Shown piece after piece: positions 21,176 to 32,484 of a stretch of 64,000 bases of DNA (the stretch's first letter is position 1; each line of letters starts with the position of its first letter). The DNA is from Sialis fuliginosa (lineage: Eukaryota; Arthropoda; Insecta; Megaloptera; Sialidae): contig OY540809.1 in assembly GCA_961205875.1 (NCBI GenBank), positions 28,966,267-29,030,266 on the forward strand, read 5' to 3'. A program made the position numbers and the translations under genes. The notes below the pieces were generated by a model. The model did not search any database and was not told the DNA's origin. It saw nothing but the letters and a program-made list of their open reading frames with translations.

Positions 21176-21741
21176 ACACGACAGTGCTGAATCAGCCTGT
21201 ATATACGTTAATACAGTTTTAATTTTGGAACGAATGGGCAGCTATAAAAAATATTTTAAATGTAGGTACTTTTTTATTATTATTAAAGTGATTTAAATGT
21301 AATCAGAACAAGATCAATTACTAAGTGCCTTTAAACTTAAAAGGTTTTATGTATAGTATCCGTAGTTATCAAAATATTTAGTTCTAAGTATAATATTAAC
21401 TGTACCTTCATAAGTAAGTAGGTGTAATAGTACGTCAAAGTTCGTGACCTCTATAACTTTCAGTTTCTAAACACACACACACATACACGTACACGTAGAT
21501 ACACATACGTTTAATACTCTGATCAACATACATACTTACGATGTTTTGCGTATGTGTGTGTGTGTGCTGACACACCCCCACCGTGCGTGGATTTATTTTT
21601 ATTAACATATAACACCTCTTCCAGATAAGCAATGCGTGTTTGGGCACTATTTACTGTCCTCGCTTAAAAAACTCGTAGGGTTAATTGATTTATACATAAG
21701 TCAGTTTTTATTGTTTATTTTTACGTACTTATTGTGGAAAT
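21176..21741. other. AT-rich stretch with facing CA and TG microsatellites
   Basis: CA-rich 21471-21496 and TG-rich 21551-21566 could pair in a transcript. No gene or larger repeat is recognised. Confidence 0.6.
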
Positions 21742-22280
21742 AGGCATGATGCTATTAACAAAGTATCACTGAAATTATGATTTTAAATAATGAAATAGGT
21801 TAAAAAGATTCTAAAAATGTATTTATTTTTATATTGAAAGCGAGATTAATATGATTTTTGTTAAAATAAAAACACAAAATACAGCAATCCGGCATGTTAG
21901 ATAAAACACCAGTCAGAGTAGATGACGTCACGGCTAAATAAGCATCATTTTTGTTTCATTAATATCTGCACTGTTTATAAATTATTTTGTGGTTTTAAAT
22001 TATCAATTTACTCAGTTTTGTGTTACAAAAACTAAAACCGAGAAATTTTAGCAATGGAACAAGGATTTATTATTGTTGACAAGGAGTTTTTACATAGGCG
22101 TGACGTCAAAAATGCGCCATGACACCTACAAGCGTTTTGGCGTCAAATTCAAAATTAGTTTTAAAAGAGTCAATTTTTGTTATTAAAACTTTATTTTCTG
22201 CAGAAATAAGTATTTTTTTTGGAAATAGGAGACACGTAAGATCATCATAAAATAGTTTTTAAAAATTAGGCATCATGCCT
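21742..22280 (-). mobile_element. Family B MITE (GGCATGATGCC ends)
   Basis: The left end is AGGCATGATGC and the right end GCATCATGCCT. The interior is the inverse of 42768-43304 and 48190-48727, with two TGACGTCA (CRE) palindromes, AACAAGGATTTATTAT and GCGCCATGACACCTACAAGC. TA precedes the left end. No transposase. Confidence 0.88.
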
Positions 22281-22463
22281 TTTCTATGTATCGTACCAGA
22301 AAGTAATTGAATTTTGAAAAATTTCATTTTTTATAATATTCAATAACTTGACACATCTGAGCATTAACAAATAATAAGGATTTTTGAAGTAATATTTATT
22401 TAGGCGTGTTCAGTGTGAAATTTTAGTAATGTAACGACAACGGCAACGAAATGCATTACATTG
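22281..22463. other. AT-rich unannotated stretch
   Basis: Nothing is recognised. Confidence 0.4.
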
Positions 22464-22954
22464 TAGGGTTAAACTATACAATATGCCCCAGTTGACAAAA
22501 CGCCCCACAGTTTTATTACATACCCAAACAAAGCTACATCTGTGCAAGCGATACGTGTGGCTTAGTAAAAGTTACTTTCGTGCATAATTGGAGTATAGTT
22601 GTGTTTCTATGCTTATTACTAAAATACATAAAAAAATAATTTTTTAAACTTTTGCGGTGAGTACCATTAAATTTCCTTTTTGTTACACATTTTATACTAT
22701 ACTCCAAATTGGCTAAAATATGTAGAAACTTCATAAAAAAGAAGTTATGAAAAATAAGTTATTAAACAAATTTTGTTTACATATTTATAATTTAGTTAGG
22801 AACGTTTTGTCAATTCGGTGAGGCATTTTACCTCAAGAACTGTTTACAAAACACCCCACCAAATTTATTATTAAAATAATTTTTGTCAGATCTGATATTT
22901 TATTTTTTATTGAATATTCCATAAAAGTGGGGCGTAATGTATAATTTTACCCTA
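22464..22954. mobile_element. MITE with TAGGGTTAAACTATACAATA ends
   Basis: Left TAGGGTTAAACTATACAATA-TGCCCCA and the inverse of the right TAGGGTAAAATTATACATTA-CGCCCCA align over 27 bp with about five differences. GCCCCA boxes recur internally (ACGCCCCACAG, ACACCCCACC). TA at both ends is compatible with TA target duplication. Non-coding. Confidence 0.75.
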
Positions 22955-22987
22955 AAGAAAACAACATTATTAAGTATGGTTATGGTG

Positions 22988-23024
22988 TAATCTTTGATAA
23001 ACACTGATCGTTTATCAAAGATTA
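22988..23024. repeat. 15-bp perfect hairpin, 7-nt loop
   Basis: TAATCTTTGATAAAC and GTTTATCAAAGATTA flank ACTGATC. TTTGAT is a TCF-like core, but the hairpin has no clear function. Confidence 0.85.
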
Positions 23025-23204
23025 AATCCCCATGTATACTCTTTTTGAAATTATTGAAAAAATGCATTACATTTTGCAATTTTAAAACTGTTTTTAAAAT
23101 CAAATACGCTCAAAACACAGAATTATTTAATAAAAAAATATTAAGAACGCCTTGTACCCCTTGAAATACCTTCGTACGCGTACCATATTTTGGTAAACAC
23201 TGGT

Positions 23205-23300
23205 GTAGAAGTAGATATTACAGATTTCTGTTATGATAGTCGGTAAAACAGGTTTTTAGTTTTGCACTAGTACGCTTATCACTACGCCAAAGAAGTAAAA
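23205..23300 (+). mobile_element. Family F fragment
   Basis: TTATGATAGTCGGTAAAACAG matches TTATGATAGTCGCTAAAACAG in the 7198 copy, and the preceding AGAAGTAGATATTACAG is similar. Both outer ends of the element are missing. Confidence 0.5.
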
Positions 23301-24126
23301 CTTCTGACGCGGGTATATAAGTACTCACACCCACTTTTTTAAATTAATTTTTTGGCGTTTTATTAATTCAGTTTAAAAAATATATATATTATCTAAAGAT
23401 TTAAAATATGGATACACCTTTTTATTAGTTCCATTAGAACCCCACTGTTTTATTAATTAAATTCGAAATATCTTCATAGATCATAAAATATTTTGAAATT
23501 TACTTAAACTCGAAGTAATAATTAAACTTTTATAATAATAACAAAGATGAGCAGTTTTATAGAAAATACACGCCTTTTATAATTTTATTACATTAGCAAT
23601 TACTTGATAGTATCGTCCATAACACTTTCAATATAGACTCAAGCATAAATAGATTGAAAAGCACCTAAGGAATAGATATTAAGGTGCGCAGCATACATTA
23701 TAAAAATTGAAATTGGCGCGCAAATTGGATTGGCGTGTTCGATGTACGATCTGCGCATGCTCACTTGAGTGATTCCAACGGTTGACTTTTGAACCCGCGT
23801 TGTGGTTTTATTAAAAACACCTAACAGCTCTAAATTACAATGAACATACTTGTTAGGTTTCTGCAAAGTTGAAAGCGTTCAGAAAATGTTGACTCTTTGA
23901 TGCCGGGCATGATAAAAATGTGTTGGTTTTTTCAGGGCCGGACTGTGGGTTTATTGATATTTATTTTGGATATTAAAATATAATTAACTGTTTATATATT
24001 ATTGTATATACAGAACAGAATATTTTGAAAACTATTATAACGAAAAAATAGATGGGAAATAAATTAAGGATAAATTAATTATCACCCCCCTCCTACAGGT
24101 GATACGTTAAGAAATAATATATGTAA
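23301..24126. other. Unannotated stretch
   Basis: Mostly AT-rich. A slightly CpG-richer, single-copy part (23680-23815, with ATTGGCGCGCAAATTGG and GATCTGCGCATGC) has no coding or repeat explanation. Confidence 0.4.
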
Positions 24127-24420
24127 TATACAGGATGGTCCGGTTTTGGACACAGATATTTTAAGAGCTGATTCGTTGGCCCATTGTGAGTAAAAAATTG
24201 TAGAGGGGGTCTAACTTCAACACAAACAAAAATTATCTCATAACTTCTAAAGTAACTTCTAGAGCAACCGCAATGAGTCAGTTTCATAGGTAATTAACTA
24301 ACGTATTTTTCAGTATTAGCGTTATTGCTACCGTGTTTCCAGTTCAGAGTTATTGCTCATCAAAGTCAAAAAATATGTCTATTTTTTTGAAAATTTTTAT
24401 GAAAATGACATCTTTTCCCA
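24127..24420. mobile_element. TATACAGGATGGTCC-type element fragment
   Basis: TATACAGGATGGTCCGGTTTT begins a segment with GTAGAGGGGGTCTAACTTC. The left end is clear, the right end was not found. It is the same broad class as the ends at 5959, 20620 and 62502. Confidence 0.35.
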
Positions 24421-24663
24421 AAAGTACTTATAATATGTGAAATTGTATATCATTATTTTGGTGCGTCATAATGTTACCTACAAAATCACTATACCAAGTT
24501 TAGACCTGGGTCTTACAGTTTTTTAGTTATAAATTTATTTAAATAATCCCCAAAGTGACTATTTAGTTACCTACCCTGTTAAATGAAACAGTCATATATT
24601 TTTTTAATTTATAATAATTACATAATTTGTTTTAAAATTATGTAAATTAACATTAACAATAAA

Positions 24664-24912
24664 TGTGTGAAATAACGCAAAAATATAAAATGAAAAATTT
24701 ATAGCAATTATAGTAACTTGTTTCTTCACTAAACTTATATATAATATATAATAAAAAATAAATGAGTAATTCCCCCTTTCACCACTCCGTGGCATATTAG
24801 GAAATAATATGTACAGATATTATATTATATATTTTTTTGTGAAATAAACCAAAAATATAAAATGAAAAATTTATAGCAATTTTAGTAACTTGTTCTCCAC
24901 TAAAATTATTTG
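24664..24912 (+). repeat. Direct duplication, two 75-80-bp units
   Basis: AAAATATAAAATGAAAAATT-TATAGCAATT(A/T)TAGTAACTTGTT occurs at 24681-24722 and 24851-24892, with similar flanks (GTGAAATAA upstream, CTAAA downstream). The spacing is about 170 bp. Confidence 0.85.
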
Positions 24913-24959
24913 AATAGCACATAATTATTTTAATTTTCAAAGTGTGACCAAATATATTT

Positions 24960-24997
24960 TTACCATAGCCCCCCTCCCCCTTTCCTAGTCGCTACTG
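24960..24997 (-). mobile_element. hAT-type MITE end
   Basis: On the minus strand, CAGTAGCGACTAGGAAAGGG and a G-rich run follow, like the CAGTAGCGTAGTA end at 63730. The opposite end was not identified. Confidence 0.35.
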
Positions 24998-25139
24998 CTA
25001 TTAAGAACCATTTAATAAATAATTAAACATATAAAATAAGTAATAATTGTCAACATCCATTTCCGATTTTCAGTATTTCAGTAATAATTCATTCATAGAA
25101 AAACATATTTTCAATTTTAATTTTAAGTAGGGTTGATAG

Positions 25140-25290
25140 GGGTATAAAATATCGGTTACGGATTTTTTTTTTGGGTATGGGTAGGTGTATTATTTTCTTG
25201 GTTTTGGTTTCGGAATCGGATTCGGATACGGATATGGTGTCAGTTTCGGAGGTCAGAATAGTTTAGGTTTTAGGTACGGAGCTCCCTAAT
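25140..25290. repeat. Degenerate TTCGGA/ATCGGA hexamer repeat
   Basis: A run of GGTTTCGGAATCGGATTCGG and related words, similar in style to 11815-12450. No inverted partner is seen. Confidence 0.5.
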
Positions 25291-25429
25291 TCTATAAGCA
25301 CAAATTTTCAATCAAGTGTGATGTATGTTATATAACATAATATATCGTTATGTTCTACGTTTTCATATAATGGACTAGGTGGTTTGTTCTGTATTCACAA
25401 ACTTACATTATCTTCATATTTCGTATATT

Positions 25430-26141
25430 GCTTGCTCGCAATATCGAAGATACGAGAAGCTTTGTGATCGTTTTAGAATGAGGCAAAAAAAATGTTCTCC
25501 GATTTCAAAATTTTAAATTGATCTTTCCATTTCAAGTCAAGACAAACACTTTTCGTTCCGTGTCTGTTTGTTTGTCCGTCCGTCCCTCCGTCTATCTGTC
25601 TGTCTGTCTGTCCCCTGAATCCTTGTCACACGCATAACTCTTGAACCACTGAACCGATATTAATGAAACATTAGTTGGATGGTTGGGTTTGACTTGAAGA
25701 CGGTCCCATTTCAAAATCATCAAAATCGTGTGTAAGGGGAAGGGGTGACATCCCAAAATATTTATTTTTTCAAATTATTTCAAGAACGACATATGTTACG
25801 TGATTTCAAAAAAAAATTTGTAGAGCATTAAATTTCCTATAATATAGGTCTACAACGTTTGTTGTAAAATATTCCTTTACAAAGATTTATCTCAATTTGC
25901 TTTAAAAAATCGTGTATTGTTTTTTTAAATTGATATTTACTTTGACATATTAAATGTCATTTTGACGTTTGCATTTTAAATTTAGATTGAAATTGTTAAA
26001 AAATTAAAAATATATGAAAAAATAATCAGGTGCGTCTTAAGAAAAATTTCGAAGTAATAGTTTTAAATTGTTCAATAATTAACTACCTTTGGTGTATTTA
26101 TCACGAGGAAGCACTGTGCAATTAGTTGGCGTATATTTTTA
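25430..26141 (+). mobile_element. Family C element, full length
   Basis: Starts GCTTGCTCGCAATATCGAAG and ends CACGAGGAAGCACTGTGCAA. It includes the GTCCGTCCGTCCCTCCGTC tract and the TTGTCACACGCATAACTCTT block. The near-terminal CTTCCTCG / CGAGGAAG words are inverted, but sequence beyond CGAGGAAGC (ACTGTGCATTTACTT) is also shared between copies, so they are not the true ends. Confidence 0.85.
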
Positions 26142-26592
26142 AAAAGGCAACCCTGTAAACAACAATGTAACAAATAGAAAATAAACACATCACAAGAGAA
26201 AATATTCGACGTTTACGTTACAACATGCCAGTGGATGTTGATAAAAGTAATTGTTTGATAATTGGCAGCGATGCACGCTAGACGCATAAACGTTTGTGTA
26301 AACTAGCGTTTTGTAGATGTTGCCAACATAACCTATAATAAAAATCTATACGCTGTTGTGGTGTCTCACCGCTGCTTGTGATCGTTATTGAACTGTGAGT
26401 GCTTTTCACTTATCTCACAATCATTAGGGCTTCATCGGAATTTTATACGGTATTAGGTACTGCGTTGTTTTTATTGTGAAACAATCATAACTGCATGAAA
26501 CATTATTGCTTGCTCTATCGTATGAGTACAAATTATGTTAATAATATAAGAAGTATTTTGGTTTTGAATCTATAATCCGTAAAGAAATCGAC
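26142..26592. promoter_or_regulatory. Single-copy moderately GC-rich segment
   Basis: Bases 26200-26480 are less AT-rich and contain GCTAGACGCATAAACG ... AACTAGCG inverted words, GTTGCCAACATAACC, and a GTGATCG/CACTTATCTCAC GATA-like stretch. No reading frame or repeat accounts for it. Function unknown. Confidence 0.2.
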
Positions 26593-27130
26593 TTAAGGGG
26601 TTACATACCTCCAGCGCTGCTGAAAATCAGTACTTTTTAGGTTGTATTTTAAGGAGTTTATTGTTAAAAATAAGACACAATATTAATTATGTATTATTTA
26701 TTGATAATTTATTTTGTAAGTAATAAAAAAAATGTAAACAAAAAATGTTTATCATAAATTATATATGTAAATTGGGATTTTTTAGACTGTTCGAAAAATG
26801 TAGCCTCGTGGTCTGCCCGATTTCTTCGGCGTAGGTCGATCGATCTGAAATATTAAAAAATATTATCATATAGTAATGATTTCGTTATAGTCTGTCGATC
26901 CAAATTTTTTAATTTCGAAAAAATAAGCATTTTATGACATTTTGAAGATATAATAATTATTTTCATTAAAAATTTTAAAACTTTTAGAAGAGCCCTGAAG
27001 ATGTCCACTGCAATGTGTGACGAAACGTTGGCCGATAACACGACCAAACTGACGCGGCTTACACCCAGAAGCCAAGATCTATATTTGTTCATTTATTGTT
27101 CATGAAAATGTATTAAATAAAATATTAATA
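26593..27130. other. TTAAGGGGTTACAT terminus and unannotated sequence
   Basis: TTAAGGGGTTACATACCTCC at 26593 mirrors ATGTAACCCCTTAA at 36763-36776. TTAA followed by a C/G-rich word resembles piggyBac-type MITE ends. No matching end lies nearby, so this may be one end of a broken copy. The remainder shows no gene. Confidence 0.35.
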
Positions 27131-27240
27131 AAACGACCAAGTGCGTGTTGGGCACGCACATGATAGGTTTCCGTAGTCATTACGATTTATAAACAAGAGC
27201 TATTTCAATTTTTTTTATAAACTATTCTAGCTGCAGTGTT
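27131..27240 (+). repeat. CCAAGTGCG-type dispersed repeat head
   Basis: ACGACCAAGTGCGTGTTGGG-CACGCACATGATAGGTTTCC-GTAG-CATTACG corresponds to a repeat head I associate with lepidopteran genomes. It leads directly into the duplicated block that follows. Confidence 0.5.
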
Positions 27241-27693
27241 CGTTATAATTTTCATTGAAAGTACTAACTAAAAGCTACATTCTGGATTTTTTTTAGATTT
27301 TTTGCACATTGAAAAGTAAATATATCGTGACTAAAGGGTTAAAATCAAAAGGTCATATAACATTTTTTGTTTCATTTTAGGAGACCTATCTAAAGATACC
27401 TCACTCAATGGGGTAAGTGAAAAAAAATGTGAGTTTACTTTTCAATCTATGGGAGGGGGGTCCAAGATTTTTTTGACAGTGTTATAATTTTCAGTGAAAG
27501 TACTAATTAAAAGCTACATTTATGATTTTTTTCAGATTTTTTTAATAGATAGTTTAGAAATTAGGGGGGAGGAGACGCTTTGATAATAACATAACTGAAG
27601 GATTAAAATCAAAAGGTAATTTAACAAACTTTGTTGCATTTCAGGAGACCTATTTAATGACACCCCAGTCAATGGGGTAAGTAAAAAAAATGT
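27241..27693 (+). repeat. Tandem duplication, two units of about 200 bp
   Basis: Unit 1 (27241-27432) and unit 2 (27480-27693) share GTTATAATTTTCA-TGAAAG, ACTAA-TAAAAGCTACATT, TAAAATCAAAAGGT, AGGAGACCTAT and CTCAATGGGGTAAGTGAAAA or its variant. They differ by small indels. They continue the repeat starting at 27131. Confidence 0.85.
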
Positions 27694-27912
27694 AACTAAT
27701 CTGACAGAATTTAATTGCGTTTGTTTCCAAGGCAACATGAATTTATAAACGTATTTATTAGTATTTAAAATTTAAATTTCATTCATGCTAAGTTTAAATT
27801 TTGAAAAATCCTTTCTTTCAGATCATATTCACGTCAAGATGCTTCGATTGGCATCCCAACGATGTCAATAGCATTTTTTATTTACGAGATTTTGTGCACG
27901 TAAAAAATGACA
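27694..27912 (+). repeat. Repeat M block shared with 45885-46245
   Basis: AACTAATCTGACA, AAGGCAACATGAATT and TTATTAGTATTTAAAATT, then GAAAAATCCTTTCTTTCAGATCAT and ATTTACGAGATTT-GTG, are shared. This copy lacks about 160 bp (GAGGGTGGTTTTCGCC block) present in the other. A CA microsatellite (27910-27950) follows. Confidence 0.8.
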
Positions 27913-27950
27913 CACATACGTACAAACACACACACACACACGCAGCCACA

Positions 27951-29106
27951 TATACATTTTTCTGAAAATAGTATAAATATACTATAGTTACCTTGAAACA
28001 TAAAAATATGTTGAAATTTTTGATTTTGATTTTCGGACCGATTACAATAACTTCCTAAGGGGATGTTAATATTAATTTGTACTAATTGAAGAAATTTGAC
28101 GAATGATCGGATTAAACATAATAATTTTCACCCCATGTACGCTGGAGCCCACAATCCCACGAAGGTGAAAGCCTTAAACTATTTGTAGACAAAAATTGAC
28201 TTTCGATTACTCTCATGACCAAAAAACTGCACCAATTCAATTTGGATTTTTAAGCTGTAAATTTTGGATATATACTTTCAATTAAAAAAAAGATCTTTAT
28301 GATAATATAACTTTTAAAGTTATAAAGGTAGATTGTGGTTTAGATTTCAAGTTATTTATAACAATTCTAGAATGTAACAACTACATATAAGCCAAGCATC
28401 TTGTTAAAATATTTGCTGAACACTACAATCTTGCTCGGAATTTGATATAACATAATAATAATGTTAATACGCGATGACATTATTCAAATACTTTAATGTA
28501 TATTCAAAAACAAAAACATGTTTTAAATTAAAAATACATAGATTATTTTTGAAGGGTTCACTTGTCAGAACATCTAAATCCACGTTTTTGAAGATTTAAC
28601 TAATTTTTGATGTAGATTAGTGAATATGTTTTCAGTCAACAAAATATCCTACCCTCTAAAACTAAATTAGTAGTTATTTCACTAATTGAATTAGTCACTT
28701 TAAATTTCAGTAAAAGAATAGTGATTTCGAATCGAAAGTGGCGCCATTACGGCATTTATTCTTACTTACGTATACGAATCAATTGATATGAGTGACAATT
28801 AATCAGGTAAAGTAAGTTTATTTATACAAAACTTGAAAAATCTATCCAAAAATAATTTTTAGTGTGTTTGCAATAAACTTTTTTCATTAATTTTGATTCT
28901 TTCATAAATTAGCCTATGACAATTCACATATTCATAACTGACATTAAAGTTAGGTTATGAATGATTAAGAAATTATTGTCATGCGTGAGGATTTTCTATT
29001 TATCTACATATACTTATTAAATAATGAATAAGTTTTTTAGATTGCTCCAGTTTTTGACATCAAAAATAAATAAAATAAAAACCTTAGATTCTGCCATAGT
29101 TTAAAA
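27951..29106. other. Mostly unannotated, contains a Q-type fragment
   Basis: Bases 28141-28215 (GCCCACAATCCCACGAAGGTG then TTAAACTATTTGTAGACAAA) match the tail of the 20929 repeat. The rest is AT-rich with repeated ACTAATT/GTCACT words (28600-28720). No gene. Confidence 0.45.
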
Positions 29107-29143
29107 AGTGACTGTTCACTAATTCAAGTAGTGAATAGTCACT
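29107..29143. repeat. 15-bp hairpin, 7-nt loop
   Basis: AGTGACTGTTCACTA and TAGTGAATAGTCACT pair with one mismatch. A (GTA)5 tract follows at 29149. Confidence 0.8.
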
Positions 29144-29257
29144 AATTCGTAGTAGTAGTAGTAGTGGTTTTAATTAGTGATTCATAATTCAGTTTTAGAC
29201 AGTATATATTCAGTTAAATTGGCTTGAGTTACAAAATTTTAAAAAGGTGAAAAATTA

Positions 29258-29763
29258 TAAGGTAAATGCACCAGTTATGGCCGCTATAAGAGAAAGTTTT
29301 TGTAATTATCATAAACCCATGTTACTAATAAAACAAGTAACTCTTGATTTAATCAAAAGTTCGCAAATATAGTTTGTTTTTTAAATTATAGTATTTTATT
29401 TTGTTTATGTTTTTTCTCCAGTAATGGATAAAGTAAAACCAGTAATGAGCACGCAGTAATGGACACTTGCTGAAGATTACAAAATGATAAGTACTACGAC
29501 ACAAAAGATATAAAAGAAAGAATCGCCAAATTTGAAACAATGTAAAGCAGTTGCTATGATAATATAATAATTAATAAATAAATTATACTAATAATTAGTT
29601 TAAATGTCCACCATTTTGACACCTATTGGCCGATTGTCATCAAATCACGCTGTAAGACAGTTAATGGTAATAATCAAATATCAACACATATTTCTAATTC
29701 AGTACATTTAATTAAAAATTTACCATTGCTGGGGCCCTTGCGAAGACTGGTGCCACTACCTTA
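29258..29763. mobile_element. Family E MITE, complete
   Basis: TA|AGGTAAATGCACCAGT and ACTGGTGCCACTACCT|TA are the ends. The interior matches 16091-16538 in the same orientation, with about 60 bp more (GTTTGTTTTTTAAATTATAG block). Confidence 0.85.
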
Positions 29764-29966
29764 CTTCAAATCATATACTTTTAATGAATAGCCGTTCAGA
29801 AGTGACATCGAATATAATATTCAAGTCAGTAAGAAAATTTTTGTCAACTGTTTCAACCTAATATACACTTTATCAATAAATATATACATATATAACACAC
29901 CTCCACCTTAACTCTACGACAATAAAAACAACAACAGATTGAGCGTTAAATCAAAACCAAATGTCT

Positions 29967-30182
29967 TACACATACACACACACACCCACCGCCACCTCAT
30001 AGTAAGGAGGGCACTAAACACACACACATACACACACGCACACATACATACACACACACATATACATACACACAACATCTACATATATCGAAACAACGCG
30101 AATCACATTAGTAATAACTGTTGGGTTGGGGTGGCGGTATGTATATGTATGTATGTGTGTGTGTGTGTGTGCGTGTGTGTGT
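29967..30182. repeat. Facing CA-rich and TG-rich microsatellites
   Basis: CA-rich 29967-30075 and TG-rich 30153-30182 are complementary across an 80-nt spacer and could fold in a transcript. They keep a 168-codon frame open, but its N-terminal half is microsatellite-coded. Confidence 0.85.
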
Positions 30183-30445
30183 ATGGGGTGGTGGAGGTTG
30201 TCCCCGGTTGGTTGGTATTGATTTTCATATCTTACATTAGCCGGTGGCCGCCAAGGAGAAGGGAGGTATTGTTGTATTTGCAGGACCGTTGTCTTAAACC
30301 CCTAATACACACGTATGTAAATTGCGTCGAGTTCTTTGAAGAGTACTATTGCGCCAGCGTGCTTACAACTGCGGACTACATAGGTATAGTGCGCTGTATT
30401 GGTCATCGAGTCAAATGTGAAAATCATTTGTGGTTCAACCAATAA
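30183..30445. promoter_or_regulatory. CpG-richer single-copy segment, exon-like features
   Basis: A pyrimidine-rich TTCATATCTTACATTAG precedes GCCGGTGGCCGCCAAGGAGA at 30241, and GAG|GTATTG lies 26 bp on. The plus frame stays open to 30445. GC is higher than the neighbours. It could be a short exon, a conserved non-coding island or chance. No protein family is recognised. Confidence 0.2.
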
Positions 30446-30468
30446 TTTTTTTTTAATTGGGTGTCTGC

Positions 30469-31013
30469 TTACAAGGGGAACCCTTGAACCTGTTCATTCC
30501 GATTTTTTTCATATTGAAAAATGTTGTAGAGGGGGGTTCCCTGATAACATCTATATCCGGTTTTGGGCGTAGACGGGTAATAGTTCAGAAGATATGATCC
30601 AAAATATTTTTTAATGCTGCATATTCATATATACCTATAATTGTTAAAACTGTAGACATAAGCGTCTCTTGGCCAAACGGTAATGATAATAGACCCACGC
30701 ATTCGATTCCCAGTGTGTTCTCTCAAATTTTTATTTTTAATTGCATACAGTGACGTTATTTAAATATATAATTCTTCTATAAAATAATTTATGAATTTAT
30801 TTTCAATGTTAATTTTTCAAAATGTTTGTTCAAACTGTAGACATAAGCATAGTATATATGCAACATTAAAAAATATTTTGGATCATATCTTCTAAACTAT
30901 TACCCGTCTACACCCACAACTGGGTATAGGTGTTATCAGGGAACCCCCCTCTACAACATATTTCAATATGAAAAAAAAACGGAATGAACAGGTTCAAGGG
31001 TTCCCCTTGTTAG
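30469..31013. mobile_element. Foldback (long inverted repeat) element with loop insertion
   Basis: The left arm (30469-30634) and right arm (30852-31013) are inverse complements at about nine in ten positions, starting ACAAGGGGAACCCTTGAACC and including GTAGAGGGGGGTTCCCTGAT and ACGGGTAATAGTT-AGAAGA. Removing the insertion at 30664-30827 leaves a loop of about 32 nt, so the ancestral element was a near-perfect 360-bp hairpin. Non-coding. Confidence 0.88.
30664..30827 (+). mobile_element. Short tRNA-box-bearing insertion (SINE-like) with 21-bp direct repeats
   Basis: The insert is flanked by GTTAAAACTGTAGACATAAG (30643-30662, plus C) and a copy with one difference (30828-30848), like a target duplication of an L1/RTE-type retroposon. 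Its head has an A-box match TGGCCAAACGG (30670-30680) and a B-box-like CATTCGATTCC (30700-30710), 30 nt apart instead of about 44, so part of the tRNA-like body is deleted. The rest is AT-rich tail. Classification as a truncated tRNA-derived SINE is an inference. Confidence 0.5.
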
Positions 31014-31074
31014 CAAAAATTTGAACTCATTTACAACATTTAATTTTTCCATAATTTCAGTTTTTTTACTAGTG

Positions 31075-31555
31075 AACCCGTTCCGGCTTCGCACGGCAGT
31101 TAATATTTCACCCCCTGTCATGTATGGAGGGTTGTAAGTTGTAATTGTTGTTTAAGCCGACCCGGTAAACGTTGTTCCGCCCAAAAATAATTTGTTTAAA
31201 AATCAGATCATACATACACATTTTCGTAAATATCTCCAGCGCAACATACCGGGTCCAAAAAAAAAATAGAACCTAACGGAGCACCAAACGAACATATGGT
31301 GTGAATATGGCTTCGATTCGTTTAATGATTTAGGCTTGATGAGATCACATAAAAAAAACGAACGTTTTGATGCATTTTTTATCATAATATGGAATAAATA
31401 CAATTTTTCGAAATATCTTGACCCCAGTGCCACCTACAGGGTCCAAAAAATCTATGAACTTATCAGAGTTCCAAACGAACATATGGTGTGAATATGGCTT
31501 CGATACGTCCAGTGGTTTAGGCCTGATGGGAACACATATATACGTTTTCCTATTA
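31075..31555 (+). mobile_element. CTAGTGAACCCG SINE-like element with internal duplication
   Basis: It starts CTAGTGAACCCGTTCCGGCT, another form of the G/C-rich retroposon start. Two units (about 31225-31350 and 31409-31538) share GGGTCCAAAAAA, CAAACGAACATATGGTGTGA-ATATGGCTTCGAT, TTTAGGC-TGATG and ACACATA. They are about 185 bp apart. Confidence 0.65.
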
Positions 31556-32484
31556 AGAAGATATGAGAAAAATCATGTACATTATTATTAATCAATATTT
31601 ATTTGTTATAAATATTATAGGTATTGTTTTTTATTCTACGCTTTGATTAGTTTGTGAAAACGAAAAAAAATTCCCTTTGCATTTATTAAAAATAATTCTT
31701 TTTTCTAATTAAAAGATATATATATACTCTATAATCTATAGAATTAGTTTTAATATAAACAAGAACAAGTTTTAAAAAACTTTTTGACTATTGAAACACA
31801 TATTTATAAGTTTTTACTTTTTACTCATATATACCTTGTGGTATTTTGAAACTCATTACGTAACTTATAATCTGTCATTTGCTATTTGTTACAAAAACAT
31901 TAGTTCAAGTAAATTCATACATAACTAACTTTGTACGATGAAAAAAAGTACTATTCATGTTTATGATAACATATATATCTATATAGTTTAAAAATTGTTT
32001 ATAAATTGATTGAAGTACAAGTACTAATAGTTTAAAAGCATTCTCGTCATGTTTATATGAACAAAGCAATTTTATAAAGCTTTTACAGAATTCACCTAAT
32101 TAACTTGAAAGAAGAATAATAATTAATAGGTACTTACATTTAATAAAGTAAATATTTAAAGCGATTAGTATAAATACGATTTTCTTAAACGGTATACCTA
32201 GTAAAGGGTGTAGAATTTAACAATGGAAAAATGTCATTTAAGATATTTGCAAATATTTGGTCTGTAGTTGATACTGTAGTAAATTTATAAATAATTGTCT
32301 CTTGTAAATTTGAAGCTTGATTCAAATTTTCTATTAGTTTTACTAAAAGTTTTATTTTGAGTTTGGCTATAAACACCAAAAAAACTTTAACTAATTTTAA
32401 TTGCAGAAAAAATATATTTTTATTAATTTTATTTTGACCTTTGATATATATATTTTTAAACTAGTTCTAACTTTTAAAGTGAGT
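31556..32484. other. AT-rich unannotated stretch
   Basis: Nothing is recognised. Confidence 0.5.

Noticed and set aside
29939-30445. 168-codon plus-strand open frame, the longest in the window
   Set aside because: More than half is translated CA and TG microsatellite (T-H-T-H and V-C-V-C runs). The start codon lies before the CA tract and no domain is seen. Only the GC-richer end is kept, as a weak island.
30664-30720. Possible intact tRNA gene
   Set aside because: A-box and B-box words are present but only 30 nt apart, and the acceptor and T stems do not pair. Called a SINE-like remnant instead.
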